64,000 nt of DNA from Burkholderiales bacterium (lineage in GTDB: Bacteria; Pseudomonadota; Gammaproteobacteria; Burkholderiales; Burkholderiaceae_C), in contig CANBTT010000004.1 of the NCBI GenBank assembly GCA_947372465.1, positions 28,058-92,057 of the forward strand. The letters are read 5' to 3'. The notes under the pieces were generated by a model, which did no database searches, had not been told where the DNA came from, and was given only the letters and a program-made list of their open reading frames with translations. Positions 26,098 to 34,968 of this stretch are shown piece after piece. Position 1 is the stretch's first letter. The number at the start of each line of letters is the position of its first letter. The position numbers and the translations under genes are program-made.

Positions 26098-26157
26098 AGA
26101 AATCCTTCGCGATGCTTTGTTTGGCTGATTTGATGACTTAAGTTGAGAGGCTTTTTT

Positions 26158-27330
26158 TTATCCAGGGTCCTTGAGCGAACCCAGCCAAGCCTGGCTGTCT
26201 TGACCCAATTTGGGAGGAGGACCATAGGGCGCTGGCCGAACACCATTAAAACTCAAGGGAAGACCCAAAAATTTCATGCCAGTGCCTGACACTTCTTGAA
26301 CCAAACCCAACGCCTTGGTTTGATCATGCTCAAGCATTTGAGCCAAGTTCTGGATGGGCGCACAGGGAACGCCCTGAGCTTCGAGCACTTGTTGCCAATG
26401 GGCCGAAGTTTGGCCCACCAAGACTTGATCAAGCATGTCATAGAGCTCTTTGCTGTGCTTGACTCGATCGGGATTGGTTAAAAATCGTGGATCCTTGGCC
26501 CATTCAGGGTGACCCAAGGCCTGAGAGAGGGCTCGAAAAAGATCATCGCTACCGGCTGCAATGACCAGCTCACCATCCAAGACCTGATAGGCCTTGTAAG
26601 GGACAATACCGGGCGCTCCTGAGCCTTGTTTGGGACTCAATTCACCACTTGCTAAAAATTGAGCGGCAAGCAAAGACACCCACTGCGTTGCCGTTTCATA
26701 CAAGGAAACATCAATGCATTGACCTCGTCCTGTTTCTCTCTTGTTCAAGAGGGCCGTCAATATGCCAATCACAGACCACATGCCTGTGCCCATGTCAACA
26801 ATGGAGGCGCCGACTCGAACCGAGGGTCGCCCGACCTCACCCGTGGTGCTCATGATGCCACCAAAGGCTTGCATCAAGGGATCATAGCCAGGCTTGGATT
26901 TCAATGGACCTTGTTGTCCAAAGGCACCCAAATTGCAATAAATCAAAGAGGGCTTCAAAGCCAACAATGTTTGTCCATCAAGTCCCAATTCCTCAACATG
27001 GCCAGGGCGCAAATTTTGAACAACGACATCGGCCTTGCTCACAATCAAATCGATCAACGCCGCTCTTTGCCCCTCATCTCTCAGATCACAAACCACCGAA
27101 TCTTTGTTGCGGTTGAGTGCTTGAAAAAAAGCAGAGGCCCCTTCCCAAAAAGGAGGGCCCCAACGCCTGGCATCGTCTCCCTGAGGTTTTTCGATTTTGA
27201 TCACCCGTGCGCCCAACTCAGAGAGTATTTGCGCAGCGTAAGGAGCAGCGACACTGCTGCCCAACTCGACCACAATGAGATCTTTGAAGGCGCTAGAGAA
27301 TAAATGGCTTGAATTCATGCAATGGTTCAA
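26158..27330 (-). CDS. CaiB/BaiF family CoA-transferase 3
   Basis: The protein has 390 residues, shorter and more divergent than the two other copies. The start region reads LIVVELGSSVAAPYAAQILSELGARVIKIEKPQGDDARRWGPPFW. The catalytic Asp lies in SKPGYDPLMQAFGGIMSTTG at about residue 150. It heads the long leftward gene run (CoA-transferase 3, MmgE/PrpD, dehydrogenase, CoA-transferase 2, hydratase, GST, CoA-transferase 1, fused dehydrogenase, MaoC) and faces away from Bug receptor 3 across a 201-base divergent gap. Confidence 0.9.
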   Translation of the reverse strand: MNHCMNSSHLFSSAFKDLIVVELGSSVAAPYAAQILSELGARVIKIEKPQGDDARRWGPPFWEGASAFFQALNRNKDSVVCDLRDEGQRAALIDLIVSKADVVVQNLRPGHVEELGLDGQTLLALKPSLIYCNLGAFGQQGPLKSKPGYDPLMQAFGGIMSTTGEVGRPSVRVGASIVDMGTGMWSVIGILTALLNKRETGRGQCIDVSLYETATQWVSLLAAQFLASGELSPKQGSGAPGIVPYKAYQVLDGELVIAAGSDDLFRALSQALGHPEWAKDPRFLTNPDRVKHSKELYDMLDQVLVGQTSAHWQQVLEAQGVPCAPIQNLAQMLEHDQTKALGLVQEVSGTGMKFLGLPLSFNGVRPAPYGPPPKLGQDSQAWLGSLKDPG

Positions 27331-27531
27331 TGGACGGGCGATCCTCCTGAGGGTCTAAGCGCAAAGACCCACCCCCCTCAAAAGAAATTGACACAATAAG
27401 AAGCAATTCATTCTAGGGCGCCCCCAAGCCCTGTCAATGGGTTTTCTACTCAGCAAAAAAGCTGACAATTGGTGATCTAATTCTTCAATTGATAACATTT
27501 TTAGCCATTTTCTTTTACACAGGTAGGTCCC
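27331..27531. promoter_or_regulatory. Divergent promoter region of the main catabolic operon and Bug receptor 3
   Basis: This 201-base gap separates the start of the nine-gene leftward run from the rightward Bug gene. It is AT-rich at its right end and is the logical place for the control of both units. No convincing operator palindrome or hexamer pair could be fixed by eye, and no regulator gene lies nearby. Confidence 0.45.
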
Positions 27532-28587
27532 ATGTCACACGACCCCACTCAAACTGCTTTTACCCCCACGTCTTCTATCGATTCAAAGCGACGTGAGTAC
27601 CTCAAAGCTCAAATGCTGCTCGCCCTCGCAAGCACGGGAGTGCTTTCCTCGCCCTTGAGCTTTGCCGCCGATGCGCCCAAGAGCACTTACCCCAACAGGC
27701 CCATCAAAATGATCGTGCCTTGGCCTCCCGGGCAGGCCACTGACTTGGCGGCTCGGGTATTGAGTCAAGAGATGTCTAAAATCATTGGCACTCAAATCAT
27801 CATCGACAACAAGGCTGGCGCAGGTGGCGGCATTGGAACCGATGCGGTTGCCAAATCTGCTGCGGATGGGTACACCATTTTGGCGGGATCAAGCGGCCCC
27901 GTCACGGTGAGCCCTTTGCTGCAAAAAACCCCTTATGACGTTGAAAAGGAACTGATCCCTGTGGCCATGCTGGGCTTGTCCCCTTATGTCTTGGTCACCG
28001 CCATGAATTTCCCAGCCAAGGACATCAAGGAATTGGTGGAGATGTTCAAAGCCAGTCCTGGCAAATACACCTTCGCCACCTCTGGCACAGGAGCCACAGC
28101 CCACCTGATCACGGAAGCGTTCAATGCCGCACTTGGCATCCAAGGCATTCACATTCCATACAAAGGCTCTATTCCTGCTCTCACCGATGTGGTCAGCGGA
28201 CAAGTGCATTACTGCATCGAGACGGCCGCCTCCGTGATGCCTTTGATTCGGGGAGGCAAACTCAAACCCTATGGTGTTTCTTTGGAAAAGGGCAGCGCTG
28301 TCACGCCGGGTATTCCAGCGATGTCCAGCACCCTGGACCTACCAGGATTTGACATGGGTGCTTGGCTCGGTCTCATGGTGCCCACTGGAACACCCAAGGA
28401 TGTGGTCGAGAAAATTGCCATTGCCACAGAAAAAGCCATGTCCTCCGCCGAGGTCAAACAAGCCTTCAATACCATTGCTTTGGAGATCGACTACAGACGC
28501 AGCGATGAATTCATCAAATATTTAAAGAACATCAAAACCGCGTTTTCTGATGTGATCAAGAAAAACAACATCAAAGTCGATTCTTAA
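27532..28587 (+). CDS. Bug family periplasmic solute-binding receptor 3
   Basis: The protein has 351 residues. The N-terminus is long and ends in a hydrophobic stretch (AQMLLALASTGVLSSPLSFAADAP); SKRREYLKAQ before it is weakly reminiscent of a Tat-like signal but lacks a proper twin-Arg motif with the following Phe-Leu-Lys. The mature part has IVPWPPGQATDLAARVLSQEM, DNKAGAGGGIGTDA and FATSGTGATAHLITEAF, the Bug ligand loops. It has a good RBS-like AGGTAGG upstream. Its stop region overlaps the 3' end of the convergent acyl-CoA ligase gene by 4 bases. Confidence 0.88.
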   Translation: MSHDPTQTAFTPTSSIDSKRREYLKAQMLLALASTGVLSSPLSFAADAPKSTYPNRPIKMIVPWPPGQATDLAARVLSQEMSKIIGTQIIIDNKAGAGGGIGTDAVAKSAADGYTILAGSSGPVTVSPLLQKTPYDVEKELIPVAMLGLSPYVLVTAMNFPAKDIKELVEMFKASPGKYTFATSGTGATAHLITEAFNAALGIQGIHIPYKGSIPALTDVVSGQVHYCIETAASVMPLIRGGKLKPYGVSLEKGSAVTPGIPAMSSTLDLPGFDMGAWLGLMVPTGTPKDVVEKIAIATEKAMSSAEVKQAFNTIALEIDYRRSDEFIKYLKNIKTAFSDVIKKNNIKVDS

Positions 28588-30203
28588 GCCTTGTTGCCCG
28601 CCAAGAGCTGAACTGTTGGGTAAGGACCGTCCAAAAGTTCATAGCGCGACAAGACCAATTCACGGACCTTCTTGCGACTGATCTTGCCCTGGGGGTTTCT
28701 TGGTAGCGCCTTGACATCAAGCAAAATTCTGGGCTGCTTGTATTTGGACAAAGCGCTCAATCTGGTGCTCACCTCCAGCGTCCATTCAGCGCCAACCCCT
28801 TCAGCCACTGCTATGATCACCTCCCCCCAATATTCAGAAGGCAAAGAGGTGATGCTAACGGTGTCCCATTGAACTGAGCCAGCCAACAACAATTCAATTT
28901 CATCGGGATTGACACGGTAGCCCCCTGTTTTGATCACATCGGCGATTCGTCCTGTGAGCATCAAGCGCCCCTTGTCATCAAAATACCCCAAGTCTCCTGT
29001 TGCGTGCCAGCCCTCATGTTCGTGCTCAATGACACCTTGAGGATTGAGCAAGAAACATGACATCTGCGGCGCTCTGAGATAAATCTCACCTTGCTTGAGC
29101 TCTTCCTCATCGCCCTCCTCCTCCAGAGCATCTGCTTCTGAGTGAGGAACAATTTTCATCTCTACACCAGTTTGAGGCCAACCCACACACGCGCCAGCAG
29201 GCAGCGTCTTGGTTTGATAAAAATCATGCGTTTGCTCAGGACTCAAAACCGTGATGGGGTTGACGCACTCGGACTTGCCATAGGTCACTCTCACCACAGG
29301 ACCAAACATCTGAAGGGCCTTGTCATAAAGCCCCTTGGACAAGGGTTGCGTGCCCGTGAAGATGCATTTGACCCCCTTGAACACACGCCCCTCATGGCCT
29401 TGAATCAGTTTTCCAAGAACAGTGGGAGGCGCAAAAATATATTGCAATGCTTCGCTCTCCAAGAGAGGTGTAATTTTTGGCAAATCGACCCCACTCAAAA
29501 GCACCACTTCTGCACCAAAATCAGCCCAGGCAAAGGTCATCAAGGAAGCTCCGTGAACAAAGGGCGTCATCAAAAGAAGCTTGGATCCTTTTTGAGGCAC
29601 AAAGGGCATTGAAGCCTTAAGCATTTGTTCGGCAATCCAGCGTCTTTGATGGGAGTAGACCACACCCTTGGGCTTGCCTGTCGTGCCGGAAGTGAACAAG
29701 ATTCGACCCCAATCTTCAGACTTGACGCTTGGGAGGACCTTTACCGCAGCTGCCACAGTTTTGATCTGTAAATCAATTTCAGCCCTCAACTCTTCAATGC
29801 TGAGAACGCCAAAGCCAAGCTGGGTCAATTGACTGCGTTTATTTTCATAAGTGATGATCCATTTGAACTTAGCAACATCTGCACACCACATGAGCTCATC
29901 GGTGGTGCTGTTGAAACTCAAAGGGACCTCAGCGGCTCCATTCAATTTGATGCCATAGGTGATCCAAATGGCGTCAAGATGGTTGGGTAGCAAAGACGCA
30001 ACTGGTTCAGCACTTTTGATGCCTTTTTCATTCAAAACGCTGGCAAGCACATGGGCAAAGGTGTTCAATTCATTGAAAGTCAAGAACTCATCGGCACCGT
30101 CTGAGGCAAAGGTGCGTGGACCAAATTTTTGAGCCAATTGGTTCAAACTCTCAGACCAATTGATGTGTGTGATAGAGCCCTGGATGGAGGAGTTGGTTGA
30201 CAT
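28584..30203 (-). CDS. AMP-binding acyl-CoA synthetase/ligase
   Basis: The protein has 539 residues in the ANL superfamily. The P-loop-like A3 motif is ILFTSGTTGKPKGVVYSHQ. The hinge region A8 is GRLMLTGRIADVIKTGGYRVNPDEIE, and the C-terminal lysine motif is PRNPQGKISRKKVREL. It activates a carboxylic acid with ATP and ligates CoA. Substrate specificity cannot be deduced. It lies 41 bases downstream of the D-aminoacylase-like gene on the same strand, and both could receive read-through from the phoU-phoB transcript because no terminator is visible after phoB. Confidence 0.9.
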   Translation of the reverse strand: MSTNSSIQGSITHINWSESLNQLAQKFGPRTFASDGADEFLTFNELNTFAHVLASVLNEKGIKSAEPVASLLPNHLDAIWITYGIKLNGAAEVPLSFNSTTDELMWCADVAKFKWIITYENKRSQLTQLGFGVLSIEELRAEIDLQIKTVAAAVKVLPSVKSEDWGRILFTSGTTGKPKGVVYSHQRRWIAEQMLKASMPFVPQKGSKLLLMTPFVHGASLMTFAWADFGAEVVLLSGVDLPKITPLLESEALQYIFAPPTVLGKLIQGHEGRVFKGVKCIFTGTQPLSKGLYDKALQMFGPVVRVTYGKSECVNPITVLSPEQTHDFYQTKTLPAGACVGWPQTGVEMKIVPHSEADALEEEGDEEELKQGEIYLRAPQMSCFLLNPQGVIEHEHEGWHATGDLGYFDDKGRLMLTGRIADVIKTGGYRVNPDEIELLLAGSVQWDTVSITSLPSEYWGEVIIAVAEGVGAEWTLEVSTRLSALSKYKQPRILLDVKALPRNPQGKISRKKVRELVLSRYELLDGPYPTVQLLAGNKA

Positions 30204-30244
30204 GGGATGATTTTAAAAAATTGATGCGCTCAGTTTTGTAGGAT

Positions 30245-31768
30245 TTATAAAGCGCCCATGGACTTGGTCGTGCCATCTTGGTGGCACAAGACTTGGCCCG
30301 AAAGTCTCCCCGTTGCACGTCCGTCTTGATAGACCATCTCGCCATTGACCCAAACGCCAAGGATGCCTCTCGAAGCCGCAACTGGGTGCTCGTAACTAGA
30401 GACCGCATTGACCTCTTCAGGATCGAAAAGTGTCAAATCTGCATAGCAGCCCACACGAATTTCACCACGGCCAGTCAATCTAAAATTTTTGGCCGTGGTG
30501 GACGTCATTTTTCTGATGGCACTTTCGAGTGGAAACAAGCCCAAAGTTCGACTGTAATGCCCGAGCACTTTGGTGAACGAGCCCCAAAGCCTTGGATGAG
30601 GAAATTCATCATGTGGTAGACCATCTGAACCAATCATCACCTGTGGGTGCGACAAAATGGTTTGTACATCTGACTCATCCATTCGGAAATAAATGGCGCC
30701 CGCTGGATCCAGTTTCTTGATGGCCTCCTCTTCGCTGAGCTCAAGCTTTTGGGCAATGTGCGACAAGTCCTTGCCCGCCATTTCAGGCATGGCCTTTGAC
30801 CAAGTCACGATGACCCTTGAAGCCGTCACCGCGCGGTCGAAGCTCAAAATGGTTGAGCTTGCAGGGTAAGGGTAGCAATCAAAACAGATTTCTTGCCTGT
30901 CTTGATGGGCTTGAATATGGGCCAAAGCGCGTGAAGACTGGCCATAATTTTTAACGCCAACCACCTTGAGGTGCGAAATGATCACAGGGGCGTCCACTTC
31001 ACGCCCCACTAAAAAGCTCTCGTCCAAGGAGGCCAAGAGGCCGTCTGCTTCGTCTCTCATGTGGGTGCAGTACACGCCCTGAAATTCTCTCAATGGCCTA
31101 CATATTTCAACGACCTCTTGCGTGCTTGCAGCTTTTGCAGGCTCGTAATAAAGGCCTGTGGAGACGCCAATGGCCCCGGCCTTCAAAGCCTCACGGACTA
31201 GCTCACGCATGGCTGAGATTTCTGCCTCATTGGCCTCTCGGTTCAAGTCCTCCATGGCTGCAACTCTGAGGGTCGTGTGTCCCACCAACAATGCACAATT
31301 GATGGCCGAAGGATGGTCTTTTAAGGCCTGAAGATAAGAGGCAAAGTCCTTAAAGCGAAACCATTCACCAGATTCATCAAGCAAATTCAAAGGCGGCGTC
31401 ACATCCGTTTTAAACGCCTTGGGCATTGGGGCCAAAGAAATACCGCAATTGCCAGCAATCACGGTCGTTATACCTTGACTCAATTTGGGCATCATTTGAG
31501 GATCAGACAAAAGAAGCCGATCATCGTGTGTGTGCGCATCAATGAAGCCAGGCGACAACACCTTGCCCTTGGCATCAAAAACAATGCTCGCACAAGACAT
31601 TTGCGCTTCTAGCGCACAAGCGTCCTCTTGTAGATGCCCATCAAATACACCGACAATTTTGTCTGCTCGGATAGCAACAGCCCCATTGAACCTGGGTTGG
31701 CCAGTCCCATCGATGATGGTCGCATTGAAGATGAGTAAATCGACAAGATCCACAGTTAAGTCTGTCAT
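30245..31768 (-). CDS. N-acyl-D-amino-acid deacylase (D-aminoacylase) family amidohydrolase
   Basis: The protein has 507 residues. The metal site HTHDDRLLL follows the family entry VLSPGFIDA. Further conserved pieces are GNCGISLAP, VSTGLYYEPA, THMRDEADGL, VIISHLKVVG, and the Asp in MIGSDGLPHDEFPHPR. D-aminoacylases hydrolyse N-acyl D-amino acids; related subfamilies act on other amides. An acid or acyl group released here could feed the acyl-CoA ligase next to it. It starts 92 bases after the phoB stop and marks the right edge of the inserted block. Confidence 0.88.
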   Translation of the reverse strand: MTDLTVDLVDLLIFNATIIDGTGQPRFNGAVAIRADKIVGVFDGHLQEDACALEAQMSCASIVFDAKGKVLSPGFIDAHTHDDRLLLSDPQMMPKLSQGITTVIAGNCGISLAPMPKAFKTDVTPPLNLLDESGEWFRFKDFASYLQALKDHPSAINCALLVGHTTLRVAAMEDLNREANEAEISAMRELVREALKAGAIGVSTGLYYEPAKAASTQEVVEICRPLREFQGVYCTHMRDEADGLLASLDESFLVGREVDAPVIISHLKVVGVKNYGQSSRALAHIQAHQDRQEICFDCYPYPASSTILSFDRAVTASRVIVTWSKAMPEMAGKDLSHIAQKLELSEEEAIKKLDPAGAIYFRMDESDVQTILSHPQVMIGSDGLPHDEFPHPRLWGSFTKVLGHYSRTLGLFPLESAIRKMTSTTAKNFRLTGRGEIRVGCYADLTLFDPEEVNAVSSYEHPVAASRGILGVWVNGEMVYQDGRATGRLSGQVLCHQDGTTKSMGAL

Positions 31769-31801
31769 TGGCCCATTTTAAGGCCACAAACTCAGTGGAT
31801 G

Positions 31802-31820
31802 CACCCGTTGAATACGGGTG
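31802..31820. repeat. Inverted repeat at the phoB-side edge of the catabolic block
   Basis: CACCCG-TTGAATA-CGGGTG is a perfect 6-bp stem followed on the plus strand by TTTTC. In the direction of transcription of the flanking genes (minus strand) there is no U-tract after it, so it is not a good terminator for phoB. It could be a remnant of the old phoB-phoR region or of the junction. Confidence 0.4.
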
Positions 31821-31860
31821 TTTTCACCAAGCACACTCGACGAGAGACTTGGAAAAATGC

Positions 31861-32580
31861 TTATGCCGCGTCAGCAATCTGGACTTGTGCAGTGAAGCGG
31901 TATCCTGCTCCCCTGACCGTCTCAATCATGGGCCCAGCAGCGCCCAATGACTCTCGCAAACGCTTCACATGCACATCGACCGTGCGCTCCTCAATGAACA
32001 CGTGATCACCCCAAATTTTGTCAAGGAGTTGCGAGCGTGAATGCACACGCTCAGCATGGCGCATCAAATAATTCAACAACTTGAATTCTGTGGGACCGAT
32101 CTTAAGCGCCACATCTCTGAAGTTGACCCTGTACGTTGCACCATCCAGGGTCAAATCACCAACCGTGACCGTGTCCAATGCTTGTTCCGGTGCGCGTCGC
32201 CTGAGGACCGCACGAATGCGTGCCAACAACTCCTGGGTCGAAAAGGGTTTGGTGATGTAGTCATCCGCTCCAGCATCCAGGCCGGAGACCTTGTCGCTTT
32301 CATCGCTTCTGGCTGTCAACATCACAATGGGAACGCTTTTGACTCTTGGATCGGCTCGCCATCTTTTGGCCAAAGTCACACCACTTTGACCAGGGAGCAT
32401 CCAGTCGAGCAAGATGATGTCGGGCAAAATCGTGTCAATCTCTCTTTGTGCCGACTCTCCATCTTCTGCCCAAATGGGTGTGAGCCCATTGTGACGAAGA
32501 TTGACTGCAATCAATTCGGCGATGGAGGACTCATCTTCTACGATCAAGACTCTAGGAGGATGTCTCATTTCAATGGCCAA
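31861..32580 (-). CDS. phoB: Phosphate regulon response regulator PhoB
   Basis: The protein has 239 residues in the OmpR/PhoB class. The receiver domain (residues about 8-125) has acidic pocket VEDE, phospho-acceptor Asp at about 59 (IILLDWMLPG), and Lys in DDYITKPF. The winged-helix domain (about 140-235) ends with FIEERTVDVHVKRLRESLG and VRGAGYRF. Phosphorylated PhoB binds Pho boxes of two 7-bp repeats and recruits sigma-70 polymerase. It starts 3 bases after phoU, so it is part of the pst operon. Its usual partner phoR is not next to it. An ATG four codons into the ORF is an equally possible start. Confidence 0.96.
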   Translation of the reverse strand: MAIEMRHPPRVLIVEDESSIAELIAVNLRHNGLTPIWAEDGESAQREIDTILPDIILLDWMLPGQSGVTLAKRWRADPRVKSVPIVMLTARSDESDKVSGLDAGADDYITKPFSTQELLARIRAVLRRRAPEQALDTVTVGDLTLDGATYRVNFRDVALKIGPTEFKLLNYLMRHAERVHSRSQLLDKIWGDHVFIEERTVDVHVKRLRESLGAAGPMIETVRGAGYRFTAQVQIADAA

Positions 32581-32583
32581 TCT

Positions 32584-33285
32584 TTATTGAAGGGTGGACT
32601 CAATTTGTTCAATGGATGTATGGCGTACATCGGCCCCATTGACAATATAAATAATGAGCTCAGCAATGTTTTTAGCATGGTCCCCAATTCGCTCAATGGC
32701 TTTGGCAATGAAGAGCAAATCCAAGCTTGCAGAAATGGTTCTTGCATCTTCCATCATGTAGGTGATCAGGATTCTCAAAAACCCATCAAACTCAGAATCT
32801 ATCAAATTGTCATCTTTCAAGATCGACAAAGCCGTCTTGGTGTCCAAACGTGCAAATGCATCAAGGGCTTTTCTTAAAATAGAACTGGCCATTTCTGAGG
32901 CGACTCTAAGTTCAGACGCTGGGAGAGCACGGCTGTTGCCGCTTTGGATAATGGACTTGACCATCCGTGCAATTTTCTCGGCCTCGTCGCCTGCTCGCTC
33001 TAAATTGGCCGTCATTTTTGAGATCGCCATCAAAAGCCTCAAGTCAACGGCTGTGGGCTGTCTGCGGCCAATGATAGAAGTCAAATCGCGATCGATCTCA
33101 ACTTCTAATGCATTGACTCTCGCCTCGTTTTCTATCACGTGATCAGCAACCTCGGCGCTGAATTGGGAGAGTGCATAAACAGCTTGCCTGATTTGAGATT
33201 CGACCAAGCCACCCAGCTCCATCACTCTAGAGGAGACACTGTTGAGCTCGGAATCAAATTGCGTTGAGAGGTGTTTGTCAGCCAT
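32584..33285 (-). CDS. phoU: Phosphate signalling complex protein PhoU
   Basis: The protein has 233 residues as two three-helix bundles. Each repeat has the metal-binding E/D-rich pattern seen in the family (for example MELGGLVESQIRQAVYAL in repeat 1 and AIERIGDHAKNIAELIIYIVNG in repeat 2). PhoU links the Pst transporter to PhoR and keeps PhoR in its phosphatase state when phosphate is plentiful. It lies between pstB (42-base gap) and phoB (3-base gap). Confidence 0.96.
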   Translation of the reverse strand: MADKHLSTQFDSELNSVSSRVMELGGLVESQIRQAVYALSQFSAEVADHVIENEARVNALEVEIDRDLTSIIGRRQPTAVDLRLLMAISKMTANLERAGDEAEKIARMVKSIIQSGNSRALPASELRVASEMASSILRKALDAFARLDTKTALSILKDDNLIDSEFDGFLRILITYMMEDARTISASLDLLFIAKAIERIGDHAKNIAELIIYIVNGADVRHTSIEQIESTLQ

Positions 33286-33327
33286 GATTATTTCCTAAAT
33301 TTCTAGTCAATATAATTTATTTCAATT

Positions 33328-34104
33328 TCAACCGAAGCGACCCGTAATATAGTCCTCTGTCTCTTTTCTTTGAGGCTTGAAGAACATTTGCTCCGTGGCG
33401 CCAAATTCAACCAAATCACCCAAGTACATATAGGCTGTAAAGTCGCTGCAACGTGCTGCTTGCTGCATGTTGTGGGTCACAATCACAACGGTGTAGTCTT
33501 GCTTCAATTCAATGATCAACTCTTCCACTTTGGCCGTCGAGATCGGATCGAGCGCAGAGCATGGCTCATCAAGCAACAAGACCTCAGGCTTGATGGCAAT
33601 GCCTCTGGCGATGCACAAGCGCTGTTGCTGCCCACCGGATAGACCCGAGCCACTTTGCTGCAACTTGTCCTTGACTTCTCCCCAAAGTGCGGCCTTTCTT
33701 AAGGCCCACTCCACTCGGTCTTCCATCTCACTTTTGGTCAAGTTTTCAAACAACTTCACGCCAAACGCGATGTTGTCAAAGATGGACATGGGAAATGGCG
33801 TTGGCTTTTGAAAAACCATCCCAACCTTGGCCCTGATCAATGCCACATCGTCCTTGGAGGCCAATAAATTTTCACCATCCAAAACAATTGAACCTTCTGC
33901 GCGCTGCTCTGGATAGAGTTCAAACATGCGGTTAAACGTTCTGAGCAAGGTTGACTTTCCGCAACCTGATGGGCCAATGAAGGCCGTTACTTTGTTTTCT
34001 GGAATTTCCAAATTTATATTTTTAAGTGCATGGAACTTTCCATAATAAAAATTTAAATTCTGAACAGATATTTTAGATTGTGTAATTGTTTCTGCTTGCA
34101 TCAT
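33328..34104 (-). CDS. pstB: Phosphate ABC transporter ATP-binding protein PstB
   Basis: The protein has 258 residues and is a complete ABC ATPase: Walker [10 protein letters not shown], signature LSGGQQQR, Walker [14 protein letters not shown], and the switch His in [10 protein letters not shown]. It powers high-affinity phosphate import by PstSCA and participates in signalling to PhoU/PhoR. It is 15 bases downstream of pstA. Confidence 0.98.
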   Translation of the reverse strand: MMQAETITQSKISVQNLNFYYGKFHALKNINLEIPENKVTAFIGPSGCGKSTLLRTFNRMFELYPEQRAEGSIVLDGENLLASKDDVALIRAKVGMVFQKPTPFPMSIFDNIAFGVKLFENLTKSEMEDRVEWALRKAALWGEVKDKLQQSGSGLSGGQQQRLCIARGIAIKPEVLLLDEPCSALDPISTAKVEELIIELKQDYTVVIVTHNMQQAARCSDFTAYMYLGDLVEFGATEQMFFKPQRKETEDYITGRFG

Positions 34105-34119
34105 GATTCCATTTGAAAT

Positions 34120-34968
34120 TTAAGATTTTTGACGGGTAAGCACCCGAGCCAAAATATTCAGACCTAAAACAGCCACAGTGATTAAAAATACACCAGCCCA
34201 GGCCAACTCTTGCCAATTTTGATAAGGGCTCATGGCAAACTTAAAAATGGTCACAGGCAGACTTGCAACCGGCCCACTCAAACTGGAGGTCCAAAATTGG
34301 TTGTTCAACGACGTAAAAAGGAGCGGTGCTGTTTCACCTGAAATCCGAGCAACAGCCAACAAAATACCGGTCACCACCCCTGAGCGTGCGGCCTTTAAGG
34401 TAATGCCCATGATCACCTTCCATTTGGGTGCACCCAAAGCATAGGCCGCCTCTCTAAGCCCTGGAGGGACCAAGAGCAGCATGTTTTCTGTGGTTCGGAT
34501 GACCACAGGTATCACGATCAATGCCAGCGCCAATATACCCGCCCAACCGGAAAATGTATTAAAACGTGCAACAACAAGGGTGTAGACAAACAAACCAATG
34601 ACAATAGAGGGTGCAGAGAGCAAAATTTCGTTGACAAAGCGCGTGATGTTGGAGAGTTGTCCCTTGGGGTTGTACTCAGCCAAATAAATGCCCGCCATCA
34701 CGCCAATGGGCGTACCGACAAAGGTGGCCAACAAAACCATCACAAAGGATCCGTAAATCGCATTGGCTATGCCACCAGGATCATTTGGAGCAGGCGTCAT
34801 TTCAGTCAAGGTGGCCACGCTCAAGCCGTGGAGGCCCAAGAAAATCGTTTGCCACAAAATCCAAATGAGCCAAATCAAACCAAAGGCCATGGCGGCCATG
34901 GACAAGAAAATAGCGATTTGATTGGTTCTTTTTCTCGCTTTGAACTTGGCGACTCTCTCTTGACTCAT
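34120..34968 (-). CDS. pstA: Phosphate ABC transporter permease PstA
   Basis: The protein has 282 residues with six membrane helices. The ABC permease EAA-like loop reads [23 protein letters not shown]. It pairs with PstC to form the phosphate channel. Its start overlaps the pstC stop by 4 bases (translational coupling). Confidence 0.97.
   Translation of the reverse strand: MSQERVAKFKARKRTNQIAIFLSMAAMAFGLIWLIWILWQTIFLGLHGLSVATLTEMTPAPNDPGGIANAIYGSFVMVLLATFVGTPIGVMAGIYLAEYNPKGQLSNITRFVNEILLSAPSIVIGLFVYTLVVARFNTFSGWAGILALALIVIPVVIRTTENMLLLVPPGLREAAYALGAPKWKVIMGITLKAARSGVVTGILLAVARISGETAPLLFTSLNNQFWTSSLSGPVASLPVTIFKFAMSPYQNWQELAWAGVFLITVAVLGLNILARVLTRQKS

Larger units (their letters stand above)
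12070..31860. other. Catabolic gene block inserted between phoR and phoB (putative genomic island)
   Basis: This stretch of nearly 20 kb carries fifteen genes for uptake and CoA-dependent breakdown of organic acids and lies exactly between phoB and phoR. No integrase, transposase, tRNA or flanking direct repeat was found. Hand counts of two 60-base lines inside gave 21 and 28 G+C, against 34 in a carB line, but the pst genes also look AT-rich, so composition is only suggestive. No transcriptional regulator gene is present. Boundaries are placed at the adjoining gene ends. Confidence 0.6.

Noticed and set aside
12070-31860. Integrase, transposase or tRNA attachment site for the catabolic block
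   Set aside because: I looked at both edges and all frames and found none; the block is called an insertion only from gene order.
32041-32877. 278-aa plus-strand ORF
   Set aside because: It is antisense to phoB and phoU.
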